64,000 bases of DNA from Entoloma clypeatum (lineage: Eukaryota; Basidiomycota; Agaricomycetes; Agaricales; Entolomataceae), in the NCBI GenBank assembly GCA_963565915.1, contig OY751492.1, positions 2,170,001 to 2,234,000 of the forward strand. The letters are read 5' to 3'. Under the pieces are notes generated by a model. That model saw only the letters and a list, made by a program, of their open reading frames with translations, was not told the DNA's origin and did not search any database. The position numbers and the translations under genes are program-made. Shown here one piece after another: positions 32,401 to 42,850 of the stretch. Positions within the stretch are counted from its first letter, which is position 1. The number at the start of each line of letters is the position of its first letter.

Positions 32401-33489
32401 CATGTCAAGTGTCAGAGTCTTCGGATGCCAGGCATATGTATATATCCCAAAAGAGAAACGGAGAAACTCCCTGGAATCCAGATCACGATTGATGATTTAT
32501 CTCGGATCAAAACCAGGAGTCAAAGGATACCGTTTCATGGATCCTGAGACCAATACGATTTTCATGGGTGGGAAAGCGATCTTTGATGAGAGCAAGTACC
32601 CTAGATGCCACATCGACCCTTTGCCAGAGAACCATCCAGAAATGGAAAACACAGAACCGGCAGATGAGTTTGAGGACCTCATCCCCGGAAATGATGACAA
32701 TGACAGTCATAACGAAACACCTCACGACCCTGTTCCCACTGGACAGGATCACCCTGAATCAGATGATGACTTGCCGTCTAGCGAGCCCGACGATGAACTG
32801 CGAGTACCCACTCTAAAACCCGAACAAGTACCAGATCGACTGATCAGGGAACGACGAGTTTGGAGAATGCCAGGTAGCATCTATGGGGAAGACACCCCTG
32901 CTTCTGATCTTGAAAAAATGGATCGAAGACGTAGATTAGGCGGTCAAACGGCATGGATGAACGATCTCCTAATGGAGGCAATCTCTATCCAAGTAGGCAT
33001 CATTGAAATGTCACACAAAGATATATACTCTCTTCCGAACAAAGAAGATTGGTATGCGGCAGAACGAAAAGAGCTAGACATGCTCAAAAGCCGCGGGGTG
33101 ATCACAGAGTTAGTACCCCTACCTACAGGGAGGAAAGCTCTAAGGAACAAATGGGTTTACAACGAAAAATCCGACGGGCGTTTGAAAGCACGCCTTGTCG
33201 CAAAAGGTTTCTCACAGGTAGAAGGGATCGACTTCGATCAGATCTTCTCACCAGTAGTGAGGTACGAGACTGTCCGGTTGATTCTGGCATTGACAGCCCT
33301 TGAAGGGTGGTTCATGACATTCTTGGACGTCTCATCAGCCTTCCTCTATGGAACACTCCATGAGGTAATTTACATGCGACAGCCTGAGGGCTACATAGTA
33401 AAAGGGAAAGAACACTTCGTGTACCGACTATACAAAGCCCTATACGGACTCAAGCAGACCGCATTAGCCTGGTGGAGAGAACTCGATTC
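29446..33489 (+). mobile_element. Copia-2, 5' part lacking its LTR
   Basis: A Ty1/Copia element. The leader begins GGATAGCAGAGGGACTTGGG, matching Copia-1 just inside its 5' LTR, but the LTR itself is missing. Coding runs to 33489 in mid reverse transcriptase, where the Gypsy-3b LTR begins. The far 3' end (last codons plus 3' LTR) is at 59181-59591. The rest of the RT/RNase H region is deleted. Confidence 0.85.
29790..33489 (+). pseudogene. gag-pol: Copia-2 gag-pol, one frameshift and one nonsense
   Basis: It begins MSTSRSALDSITIFDGIDYQ, the DUF4219/UBN2-type gag of fungal Copia elements. A one-base deletion near 30185 shifts the frame. The second frame (from about 30308) continues through gag to the protease-like WILDSVASLHFT (about 31335; the usual DSG is DSV), then HKRLGHPNDQAL and TGA at 31781-31783 where Copia-1 has Arg. 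After that come the integrase core (TFLDDFSSH, VDGGGEF, QQNGRAERINRT; about 31990-32240) and the RT start (ARLVAKGFSQVEGIDF, FLDVSSAFLYGT). It ends at ALAWWRELDS. Non-functional. Confidence 0.9.
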
Positions 33490-33891
33490 TGTTATGCTTA
33501 ACAAACCGTTCCAAGCTTCGGGCAGAGGATGCAGGAAAGTGGAAAGGCGAAGAGCAAAGTGATTGCTAAATCTAAGGAATCTACTATAGTACAAGAGGTT
33601 TATATAGGTACTGACTATAGGCGGTAGCGGATGAGTCAGTACTGCGGAAGGCAGTGCACATGAGTAAGGCGACTGCGGAAGGCTATGTACAGTGAGTAAG
33701 CTGACTGCGGAAAGTGAGTCAGCACGGGAGCGAAGTATACTGAAGGGGATGACGAAGTAATGTAATGAGTCAGACTGGAAATCGAAGGTTGCGAAAGTAG
33801 ACATTAGACATAGTAAGCTCGTAAGAGGGCGCCGAGTCGGGCCGATAAGTAAAAGATATGATGTGGTCCTCATACCGTAGAGTCCGTAACA
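33490..33891 (-). repeat. Gypsy-3b 3' LTR (402 bp)
   Basis: It starts TGTTACGGACTCT (33891) and ends AAGCATAACA (33490) on the minus strand. The purine tract GGAGAGGGGAACA precedes it. It keeps the AGATTTAGCAA self-primer segment (near 33575). It is related to, but clearly diverged from, the 370-bp Gypsy-3 LTRs. Confidence 0.85.
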
Positions 33892-33925
33892 TGTTCCCCT
33901 CTCCAAGCTCTGTGTCCTCACAGAG

Positions 33926-34297
33926 TCACTGTCCCCATCCCTCGTTGTTGCCGGGATCGGACCAGTTCGGACTTTCCTTGAGGCTCCAATCATATATCAA
34001 CTCCTCGTTGATGGCTACGGCGAGTTCAAGGCCTTTGATAGCCAGCCGAATACGTCGATTCTCGATTACGAGGGTGCTGGTGTAATTTCCGAGAATTTGT
34101 TTTTCCTCAGGACTCAGGGCGACAGGTAGATTGGACAGCGAGTGAAGCTGGATATGCATCTGGCGATGGAGGAGGTCGGCAAGAGAAGTTTCGAGAGCAT
34201 GGATTTGGTCTCTCATGGAGAGTGCTTCGTTCATAAGGGCGGCGATGGCAGGGTTGATGTCAGTGGTGGAGGTGGAGGTAACGGTAGTGTTGGACAT
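33926..34297 (-). CDS. Small accessory ORF of Gypsy-3b (123 aa)
   Basis: It is homologous to the 121-aa ORF at 40366-40731. Shared segments are EALSMRDQIHALETS, LHRQMHI and ENRR.RLA. The start (MSNTTVTSTSTTDINPAI) and length differ by in-frame changes only. Predicted mainly helical and coiled-coil, with no signal peptide or membrane segment, so it is not an envelope protein. It sits between pol and the 3' LTR in the sense direction. Remaining open in an element whose pol is badly broken is notable. Function unknown. Confidence 0.6.
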   Translation of the reverse strand: MSNTTVTSTSTTDINPAIAALMNEALSMRDQIHALETSLADLLHRQMHIQLHSLSNLPVALSPEEKQILGNYTSTLVIENRRIRLAIKGLELAVAINEELIYDWSLKESPNWSDPGNNEGWGQ

Positions 34298-34599
34298 GGC
34301 GGCGAGGATGGTTGAGAGATAGAAGAAGAAGGGGGAGGCTATATTGGGCAGGGAAAAAGGACTAGAGCGGGGAACTTGGTGTGTGGTTGACTGATGAGGT
34401 CGATACTTGTCATGGATTCTGAGAGCTGTCTTTTATCGTGGGCGAGACGGGTTCTGCCGATGGAAATCACGGATCAAATCTTGAGTGTTCTGAACATTAG
34501 CTCGAGGTTCCCAAAGTACTGGATCTTTCCGCGGAACTTTCGAGAGTCTAGGATCGTAGACACATGGTACTCTTCTCGTCCTTCGACGATGATCGGATC
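34298..34599 (-). pseudogene. Gypsy-3b pol 3' end (chromodomain) with deletion
   Basis: The sequence corresponds to the chromodomain of Gypsy-3 ([20 protein letters not shown]). A deletion of about 35 bp after GKIQY removes the conserved WEGYGPEEN core and shifts the frame. The coding end and the spacer to the small ORF follow. Confidence 0.75.
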
Positions 34600-34969
34600 T
34601 GTTACGGACTAACGACTACGGACGTATACGCTTACCTTTTCACTTTTACTCATCGGCCCCTGCTTACACATATCGTATTATACTTTATTTCCTTTAGTAT
34701 ACTTCGCTCCCGCGCTGACTCGCTTTCCGCAGCTGTCTGACTCATTCCGCAGTCAGCTTACTCATTAGTGCATAGCCTTCCGCAGTCGCCTTACTCATGC
34801 GCACTGCCTTCCGCAGTTACTGACTCATTCGCTACCGCTCATAGTCAGTACTATATAAACCTCATGTACTACAGCTACATTCCTTAGATTTAGCAATAAC
34901 ATTGCTCTTCGCCTTTCCATCTTCCTGCATACTCTGCCCGAACCTTGGAACGGTTTGTTACGCATAACA
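34600..34969 (+). repeat. Gypsy-3 5' LTR
   Basis: It starts TGTTACGGACTAACG and ends TTACGCATAACA. TATATAAA lies at 34852-34859. It has repeated CCGCAGT.. units (34735-34820). Confidence 0.92.
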
Positions 34970-34982
34970 AGTTGCTAAATCT
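34886..34982 (+). promoter_or_regulatory. Gypsy-3 self-primer pair
   Basis: AGATTTAGCAA (34886-34896) lies about 34 nt after the TATA start. Its exact 11-nt complement TTGCTAAATCT (34972-34982) begins 2 nt after the LTR end. Eleven nucleotides is also the self-primer length known for Tf1. Confidence 0.75.
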
Positions 34983-34983
34983 C

Positions 34984-35758
34984 GTTAGGTTCGCCCAGAG
35001 CGAAGAGAGCAACTACCAGACGAGTCAAGACGTCGCGCTTCTTTGAAGACTTCACCAGTAACCCATTCAGCACGCCAGAAGCCCGACAGGAGGAGCTAAG
35101 TCCTCGAGACAGTATCGATTTTACGCTTATCCAGCAGTACATCGAATCGGAGATCCGTCGCATCCTACAGCAGGTGCTTGACGAAGAACTAGACAACGAC
35201 GAGCATCACCCCCACGGCGAGATAGCAGAGAGCATCCATCTTGCTCGGCAACACCAGATCGCGCGTTACAACGCCCGACAGAACGAACTCGAAAGCTTTC
35301 GCGTTCAAGAAGGACCTCAGACAGGTCGGATCACAGAGATCAGAGAGTTTATCGGTGTCCAGACAACTGTTATCAGAAGATTGATTAGGACGCTCACATC
35401 GAGACGTCCCAGAGCCGCATCACCACGTCTTACTCGAAGCAGCAGATCTACGCCCACTTCACCACCAACGAGCAACAGACCGAGTACAACCGTTGGGCAC
35501 GAAACGAGAGACTTGACCCCTTCTCGCGACCAACAGACGCGCAGGAACAGAGATTCCTTAGAGATCTACAGAGGAAATACCCCGAACGTTTTGCCACCGA
35601 TTCCGCCGACGAGTCCCCTGACGAATTTACTTTTGACTCCGCGCAGTCAGATACCGAACAGACGCCTAGAACAGGGACTAATTTTCAACCCCTACCTGTA
35701 TCCCAAACCCCATCTTCATCCCAACAATCCGACACCTCTCCTACTCCGCAGGTTCTAG
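34984..35758 (+). CDS. Gypsy-3 ORF0 upstream of gag, no ATG
   Basis: An open frame begins after the primer site without an ATG: TSRFFEDFTSNPFSTPEARQ, then YIESEIRRILQQVLDEEL, a helical segment, and ends in an Arg/Ser/Pro-rich tail. The same frame is open in Gypsy-3b (59180-58467) with changes mostly preserving residues. It overlaps the gag frame (+/-1) for about 330 bp, which is also open in both copies. It could be the N-terminus of gag reached by frameshift or splicing. Function unknown. Confidence 0.45.
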
Positions 35759-35760
35759 AC

Positions 35761-36630
35761 ATGGCAGAAGCACCGACAGTACAAACAATGGATACATCCA
35801 AGATCATCAAAGATCCTGGGATGTTCAAAGACAGACACACCTTCGACGAGTGGTGGAAAGCCACCAAATTATACATCAGGTTCCAGAAGGGACTGTCCGA
35901 CGATCAGAAGATTCTTGCGGTGTTATCCCGCATGATGGAAGGATCCGGTAAACACTGGGCCAGCAACAAGTTAGACGACCTTGCCACCGATGGCGAGAAC
36001 ATCACCTGGTTAGGATTCTCAGACGACATCGCTACGCGATTCTCTATTGCCAACAAGTCGGCAGCGGCCAAGGCGAAACTCGAAGTCCTAAAACAGGAGA
36101 AACGCACCATCGACGAATTCTTGGATGAATTCGAAGAGATCTTGAAGCTGTCAAACCTTGGCGAAGAAACTGGGAAATACATCCTGGAAAAGAACGTCAA
36201 CCGCAGAATTTCTGAACAAGTGGCTAGCGATGGCAAGACGTACACTGATTACGCAAAGGAGATCCGAAACAAGGGACGACAGATGGAGGGACATGCATTA
36301 GTCATCCGAGGGGGTGGCGACACACGCACCGGATCGGGTACCACTTATGGTGGTCAAGGCAAAGCCATGGAGATCGACAAAGCAGGAGTAGCCCGTTGCT
36401 ACAACTGTCAGCGCTTTGGTCACCTTGCCAAAGACTGCAAAGCCCCAAAGAAGAAAGATGGTCGTAAGTGTTTCAACTGCGACCAAGAAGGACATATCGC
36501 GCGCAACTGCCGCAAGCCGAAGAAGAACTCGGGAAAGATTAGGAAGGTGTCTGATGAAGATACCGATGATGACGATGAAACCATCACCATAGAGACCAAT
36601 GAGAAGGATTTTCCCGAAGGGTCCGATTAA
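35761..36630 (+). CDS. gag: Gypsy-3 gag
   Basis: From MAEAPTVQTMDTSKIIKDPG the protein has 289 residues. The frame is open further upstream to about 35420, where Gypsy-3b has an ATG (MSYSKQQIYAHF) and Gypsy-3 has ACG. The capsid domain (FDEWWKATKLYIRFQKGL) is followed by EFLDEFEEILKLSNLGEE. Two CCHC knuckles are CYNCQRFGHLAKDC and CFNCDQEGHIARNC (36397-36515). The tail is acidic. It packages RNA and forms the capsid. Confidence 0.85.
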   Translation: MAEAPTVQTMDTSKIIKDPGMFKDRHTFDEWWKATKLYIRFQKGLSDDQKILAVLSRMMEGSGKHWASNKLDDLATDGENITWLGFSDDIATRFSIANKSAAAKAKLEVLKQEKRTIDEFLDEFEEILKLSNLGEETGKYILEKNVNRRISEQVASDGKTYTDYAKEIRNKGRQMEGHALVIRGGGDTRTGSGTTYGGQGKAMEIDKAGVARCYNCQRFGHLAKDCKAPKKKDGRKCFNCDQEGHIARNCRKPKKNSGKIRKVSDEDTDDDDETITIETNEKDFPEGSD

Positions 36631-39600
36631 ACGACGCTAAGTCGCGACCCTTATCCATTAAACGAACTCGCTTGCCTGGTGCAACTACAGACAATATAAC
36701 TTATGTTATCCCTGCAAAGCGAGCCGTTGCGTCAACTAAGATTGTCAAGGGAGATAAACCTCCGAAACGACGAGAGATCAAGCTGCAAGCTCAGATCAAA
36801 ACACGACGAGGACCAAAGGCCATTCGACCCGAGGTTGATAGCGGATGTGAACGCACATGTATCCATCCCAGAATAGTACGCGAACAGAACCTTCCCACAC
36901 GAGGAATGAAGCCCATATCAATCCTAAATGCGGATGGATCGCCGAACCGACAACAGAAAGCAGGAAAACTTGCCGAAGTCAAGCTGGACCTAGGAACACA
37001 CCAGGAAACCATGGAAGCAATGGTATTGGACATTGGGAGAACAGACATGCTTTTGGGACATGACTGGTTGGTGCACCACAACCCCACAATCAACTGGACG
37101 ACCGGCGCTGTAACATTCAACCGATGCCCATCAACATGCCAAACCAAACACTCGGATTTCAGGGTTAACCTTAATGGTCGCAAACATCGGGTTCGCATGG
37201 TGGAAGTACGAGACAAGGACGCGCCCAAGAAATCAGATCAGAATTGGAAGCCCGGAAACCCCATAATTGAAGCAGTTACTCCCACACCACCTCCCACAAC
37301 CAAACGACCCTCATACGTCGAACGTTTTGCCCACCTCTTTGAAAAAGAAAACTTCGACAAGATCCCAAAGGAAAGAGAATGGGACCACGGCATTGAACTT
37401 ACACCGGATGCACCAAAGGAGCTAGGAGGAAACACGTACCCTATGACCCAAAAGGAGCAAGAAGAACTGGACGAATTCATCGATGAAGGCCTGGCAACCG
37501 GAAAGATCCGACCGTCCAAATCCCCTTATGCATCACCCTGCTTCTTCATTAACAAGAAAGACGGTTCCAAACGATTGGTACAGGATTATCGCACGGTCAA
37601 TAAATTCACGGTTAAGGACAAATTCCCACTCCCACGCATCAACGACCTCTTGGATGTATTGAAGGACGCAGTCTACTTCAACAAAATGGACATCATGTGG
37701 GGATACAATAATGTGCGGATCAAGAAGGGTGACAAATGGAAAGCCGCCTTCCTGACCAGCCGAGGATTGTTTGAACCATTGGTCATGTTTTTCGGTCTCT
37801 GCAACTCCCCGGGAACGTTCTCTCGGATGATGGCCAGCCTATTCAGGGATCAGATCCGTCGGCGCATCTGTGTGATTTACATGGATGACATAGTGGTTAT
37901 TGGTAAAACCAAGGAAGAACTCGCCCGGAACACCGAAGAGATCTTGCAGATTCTGTCAGACAACGACCTGTTCCTAAAGGAGAAGAAGTGTCTTTGGGAA
38001 GTAACGAAATGCCCCATATTGGGATATGTCATTGGAGAAGGACGTGTTGAGATGGAAACTGAAAAGGTGGACACAATCCGGAACTGGCAAATACCCACAT
38101 CAAAAAAGGAAGTCCAGAAGTTCCTGGGATTTGCCAATTTTTATTGACACTTTATTGAAGGATACTCGAACATCGCGCATTCACGTGGGGACCAACGGCG
38201 CAAGAAGCATTTGAAGGTCTCATACGGGCAATCACGACGGCACCAGTCTTGGCATTGCCCAAACTGGACGGACAGTTCAGGGTCGAAACCGATGCATCGG
38301 GTTATGCGATTGGAGCGGTACTTTCACAGAAACAAGACGACAAGTGGCATCCTATCGTGTTCTTGTCGCGGACCATGTCCGCGGCCGAACAGAATTACGA
38401 GATATATGACAAGGAACTCTTGGCAGTCATGGAAGCACTGAAGGACTGGCGACATTATCTACTTGAAGCCAAGGAGCGTTTCGAGATCTTAACCGATCAC
38501 AAAAACCTGGAGTATTTCCGGCGCCCTCAGGACCTAAACCAACGACAGAGGCGCTGGAAGATGAAGTTACAAGACTATGACTTCGAATTGCGACATGTAC
38601 CTGGGAAGACAAACGCGAAAGCAGACATCCTATCACGTTTACCCTGGTATGAGACGGAACTCGAGCCGCAGGACAGCGACCAAATGCTCAAGGAGGGGCT
38701 ATTTTTGAAACGATTGGAATCAGAAGATGTGATACAAATGGAGATGTTCACGGAGGAACAATTCTTTGAAGGGGGTGAAACATCTGATTCCATCAAAATC
38801 GGAAACATCACAACCATCGAAAACCCATGGATCGCACGCATCAAGGCCTCAAATCGCATGGAGACAGAAGTAGCCCAGGGTCTGAAGAAGAATCCTCACT
38901 GGTACCAGCAGGAAAATGGCATCACCTACGCAGGAGAACGAGTCTATGTTCCACCAGACCCACAATTGCACCAAGAACTGATGTTTGAAGCGCACGACGC
39001 ACCAGTAGCAGGACATCCAGGACAATATCGAACACATGAACTCCTCACTTGCACCTACTGGTGGCCCACCATCCTACACGACGTAAAGAAATATGTGAAA
39101 GGTTGTGACACCTGTCAACGTAACAAGATCAGCCGCCAAAGGAGACACGCCCCTCTACACCCTAACGCCGCGCCAAGTCAACCATGGGAAGACATAGGGA
39201 TTGACGTCGTGGGACCGATACCAGAATCTGATGGGAAGAACGCAATTCTGGTCATCACGGACAGACATTCAAAGATGCTTCATCTCATCCCGACAACCGT
39301 GGAACTATCGGCTGAAGGATTAGCCAAGATCTATCGGGACCAGATATGGACGCTTCATGGGATCCCCAAGAAGATCATCAGCGATAGGGGACCACAGTTC
39401 GCTGCGAAGTTCATGGAGATACTCTGCCGCATGTTGGGGATCAAGAGGAACCTGTCCACCGCGTACCACCCACAGACTGATGGACAGGCCGAGCGATCGC
39501 ATCAGGAAACAGAAGCATTCTTACGAAACTTTGTCAACCATCTACAGGATGATTGGGCGGAATGGATCGCAATCGCAGAGTTCCAGTACAATGACAAAGA

Positions 39601-40249
39601 GCACCAGGCAACGAAGCACACCCCATTCTACCTCAACTACGGTTTACATCCGTGGAAGGGAGAACTCGTGTTAGAGGATACCAATCCGGCTGCCAACAGC
39701 TTCTTGGAAAAACTCAAACAAGCACGAGAAGAAGCCAATGCAGCACTGAAACAGGCACAGGATCAGATGAAGAAGACAGTTGACACACGGCAAAGTCCAT
39801 CTCGGGACTACCGCATCGGAGACAAGGTGTGGCTGGAAGGGACTAACATCAGGACTAACCGCCCCTCGAAGAAGCTTGACGCACTCCGACATGGACCATT
39901 CAAGGTCCTAGAGAAGAAAGGAGCTAGCGCGTACCTTCTTGATCTTCCGAAAACTTGGAAAATGATTCATCCTGTGTTCAACGAGACCCTGTTGTCACCT
40001 TACGAAACCCCGAAGTACGCCATCCAGAAGAAGAAACCAGCCCCTGATCCGATCATCGTCGAAGGACGAGAAGAGTATCATGTGTCCACAATCCTAGACT
40101 CTCGAAAGTTCCGTGGAAAGATCCAGTACCTCGTCCAGTGGGAAGGATATGGCCCAGAAGAGAACACATGGGAACCTCGAGCTAATGTTCAGAACGCTCA
40201 AGATCTGATCCGTGATTTTCATCGGCAAAATCCATCGCGTCCACGATAA
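36603..40249 (+). pseudogene. pol: Gypsy-3 pol with nonsense codon and 31-bp deletion
   Basis: It is in the -1 frame relative to gag, opening inside the gag end. Protease has EVDSGCERTCIHPRI (about 36832; Cys follows DSG). RT has YMDDIVVIG (about 37880). The frame stops at TGA 38145-38147 (NFY*HF; Gypsy-3b has CGA). It then loses 31 bp at about 38179 relative to Gypsy-3b. From about 38249 it is open: RNase H ([15 protein letters not shown]), integrase zinc domain ([22 protein letters not shown]), core ([33 protein letters not shown]) and chromodomain ([20 protein letters not shown]) to 40249. A full Pol cannot be made. Confidence 0.92.
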
Positions 40250-40365
40250 AAGATAAACCGCAAAATCCATTTTCCATACCGATTTCTGTCACATCGAGTT
40301 CCCCGCTCCAACTCTTCTCGCCCAACACGCCGTTCTTCTTATACTTTTCGAACCTCATCTCCCCC

Positions 40366-40731
40366 ATGTCCAACATCACCACCCCCACCGACGCTTCCGA
40401 CATCAACCCCACCATTACCACCCTCATTGGCGAAGCGCTCTCCATGCGCGACCAGATCCATGCACTTGAAACCTCCGTCGCCGACATCCTCCACCGACAG
40501 ATGCACATTCGTCTCCACACCCTATCCGACTTGCCAACCACTCCCACCGCTGAGGAAAAACTTATCCTCAAAAATTATACCAACACCCTTGCCGTCGAAA
40601 ATCGACGCCTTCGCCTCGCCGTTCGAGGTTTAGAGTTTGCCACGGCGGTAAACGACGAACTGATAAAGGACTGGGGCAACCGAGCGGATCCTACCTGGAC
40701 CGATCCAAACGGCAATGATGGATGGGAGTAG
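40366..40731 (+). CDS. Small accessory ORF of Gypsy-3 (121 aa)
   Basis: It lies 117 bp after pol and 37 bp before the 3' LTR on the sense strand. It starts MSNITTPTDASDINPTITTL and contains EALSMRDQIHALETS, LHRQMHIRLHTLSDLP and VENRRLRLAVRGLE; it is mostly helical. It is homologous to 33926-34297 (minus) with roughly 60% identity and in-frame length changes. No transmembrane segment or cysteines. It occupies the position of env in retroviruses but resembles no envelope. It might be an assembly or nucleic-acid-binding factor; this is inference. Confidence 0.7.
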   Translation: MSNITTPTDASDINPTITTLIGEALSMRDQIHALETSVADILHRQMHIRLHTLSDLPTTPTAEEKLILKNYTNTLAVENRRLRLAVRGLEFATAVNDELIKDWGNRADPTWTDPNGNDGWE

Positions 40732-40768
40732 GTAGTCTGTGAGGACACAGACCTTGAGGAGGGGAACA

Positions 40769-41138
40769 TGTTACGGACTAACGACTACGGACGTATACGC
40801 TTACCTTTTCACTTTTACTCATCGGCCCCCGCTTACACATATCGTATTATACTTTATTTCCTTTAGTATACTTCGCTCCCGCGCTGACTCGCTTTCCGCA
40901 GCTGTCTGACTCATTCCGCAGTCAGCTTACTCATTAGTGCATAGCCTTCCGCAGTCGCCTTACTCATGCGCACTGCCTTCCGCAGTTACTGACTCATTCG
41001 CTACCGCTCATAGTCAGTACTATATAAACCTCATGTACTACAGCTACATTCCTTAGATTTAGCAATAACATTGCTCTTCGCCTTTCCATCTTCCTGCATA
41101 CTCTGCCCGAACCTTGGAACGGTTTGTTACGCATAACA
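40769..41138 (+). repeat. Gypsy-3 3' LTR
   Basis: 370 bp, preceded by the polypurine tract GAGGAGGGGAACA. It matches 34600-34969 apart from one C/T difference near the start. Confidence 0.92.
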
Positions 41139-42473
41139 GGATCAGGGGCTGGTTTCTTTTTCTGGATGGCGTACTTCGGAGTTTCATATGGTGACAACAG
41201 GGTCTCGTTGAACACAGGGTGAATCATCTTCCAAGTCTTCGGAAGATCAAGAAGGTATGCGCTAGCTCCTTTCTTCTCTAGGACTTTGAATGGTCCGTGT
41301 CGGAGTGCATCAAGTTTCTTTGAGGGTCGATCGGTCCTGATGTTAGTCCCTTCCAGCCACACCTTGTCTCTGATGCGGTAGTCCCGAGATGGACTTTGCC
41401 GTGTGTCAACTGTCTTCTTCATCTGATCCTGTGCTTGTTTCAGCGCAGCATTGGCTTCTTCTCGTGCCTGTTTAAGTTTTTTCAAGAAGTCGTTGGCAGC
41501 CGGATTGGTATCTTCTAACACGAGCTCTCCCTTCCATGGATGTAAACCGTAGTTGAGGTAGAATGGGGTGTGCTTCGTTGCCTGATGTTCTTTGTCATTG
41601 TACTGGAACTCTGTGATTGCGATCCATTCAGCCCAATCATCCTGTAGATGGTTGACAAAGTTTCGTAAGAATGCTTCTGTTTCCTGATGCGATCGCTCGG
41701 CCTGTCCGTCAGTCTGTGGGTGGTATGCAGTGGACAGGTTCCTTTTGATCCCTAGCATGCGGCAGAGTATCTCCATGAACTTCACAGCGAACTGCGGTCC
41801 CCTATCGCTGATGATCTTCTTGGGGATCCCATGAAGCTTCCATATCTGATCCCGATAGATCTTGGCTAATCCTTCAGCTGATAGTTCCACGGTTGTCAGA
41901 ATAAGGTGAAGCATCTTCGAATGTCTATCCGTGATGACCAGAATTGCGTTTTTTCCATCAGATTCTGGTATCGGTCCCACAACGTCGATTCCTATGTCTT
42001 CCCATGGGTGACTTGGTGCTGCATGGGGATGTAGCAGAGCATGTCACTTTTGTCGGTTAATCTTGTTGCATTGACAAGTGTCGCAACCCTTCACGTACTT
42101 CTTCACATCATGCAGTATGGTAGGCCACCAGTAGGTGCGAGTGAGGAGTTCATGTGTCCGGTACTGTCCTGGATGTCCAGCCACTGGTGCATCATGTGAC
42201 TCGAACATCAATTCTTGTCGTAATTGTGGATCTGGCGGGACGTAGACTCGTTCTCCTGCATAGGTGATCCCATTCTCCTGTTGATACCAATGAGGATTCT
42301 TTTTTAGGCCCTGCGCTACTTCTGTCTCCATGCGGTTCGAAGCCTTGATGCGTGCAATCCATGGGTTTTCGATGGTTGTGATGTTTCCAATTTTGATGGA
42401 ATCAGATGTCTCACCCCCTTCAAAGAATTGTTCCTCCGTGAACATCTCCATTTGTACCACATCTTCTGATTCC
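41139..42473 (-). pseudogene. Gypsy-3b pol, integrase part
   Basis: Minus-strand frames 42460-42044 ([15 protein letters not shown]; zinc domain [22 protein letters not shown]) and 41980-41139 ([41 protein letters not shown]). A stop or frame change near 42044 lies between them. It ends at PAPDP, where Gypsy-3 inserted (TSD GGATC). The upstream part continues at 55481 beyond Copia-1. Confidence 0.88.
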
Positions 42474-42782
42474 TGTTAAAGTTCCACCTGGGCGCTAGCC
42501 ACAGGTGTACTGAGCAACATAGCTACAGTGGAAGTACTCTACAATACCGCTATGATCACTTACATGGTTTGGAGGGGTAAGGCTGGTGAGAGCGGTTGAG
42601 GCTGGTAAGAGCGATGGAGCTGGTTAAGAGTCAAGAGACAACTTGTTGATATTGACAGTTTCCTGGTCTTATATACCGTACTACTGTTTGTACCAACCAA
42701 ACAAGTATGTAATGAAGATATGTAAAGGTCACGTGATGTAATCTAATCTAATCTAATCTATGTGATGGGAAAAGTTTCAACA
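42474..42782 (-). repeat. Copia-1 3' LTR
   Basis: On the minus strand it starts TGTTGAAACTTTTCCC and ends in GGAACTTTAACA. It includes a (TCTAA)n microsatellite (about 42740-42760). The downstream purine-rich boundary GGGGGGG adjoins its 5' edge. Confidence 0.9.
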
Positions 42783-42850
42783 CCCCCCCATATTTAGTAC
42801 ATACTTCTAAATACATCTTACTTTTTCCCTATATAGGTACTCTGTTCCGC

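Larger units (their letters stand above)
34600..41138 (+). mobile_element. Gypsy-3, recent but defective chromovirus
   Basis: The element is 6,539 bp with 370-bp LTRs (34600-34969, 40769-41138) that differ at one base I can see, and a TSD GGATC (34595-34599, 41139-41143). It inserted into a minus-strand copy of its own family (Gypsy-3b). Pol carries a nonsense codon and a 31-bp deletion although the LTRs are nearly identical, which suggests it moved with proteins supplied by another copy or was damaged very soon after insertion. Confidence 0.93.

Noticed and set aside
40366..40731. Envelope gene in Gypsy-3
   Set aside because: No signal peptide, membrane segment or cysteine pattern in the small ORF.
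42738..42762. Telomere-like repeat (TCTAA)n
   Set aside because: Only about four units, inside the Copia LTR, present in each copy; it is an LTR microsatellite.
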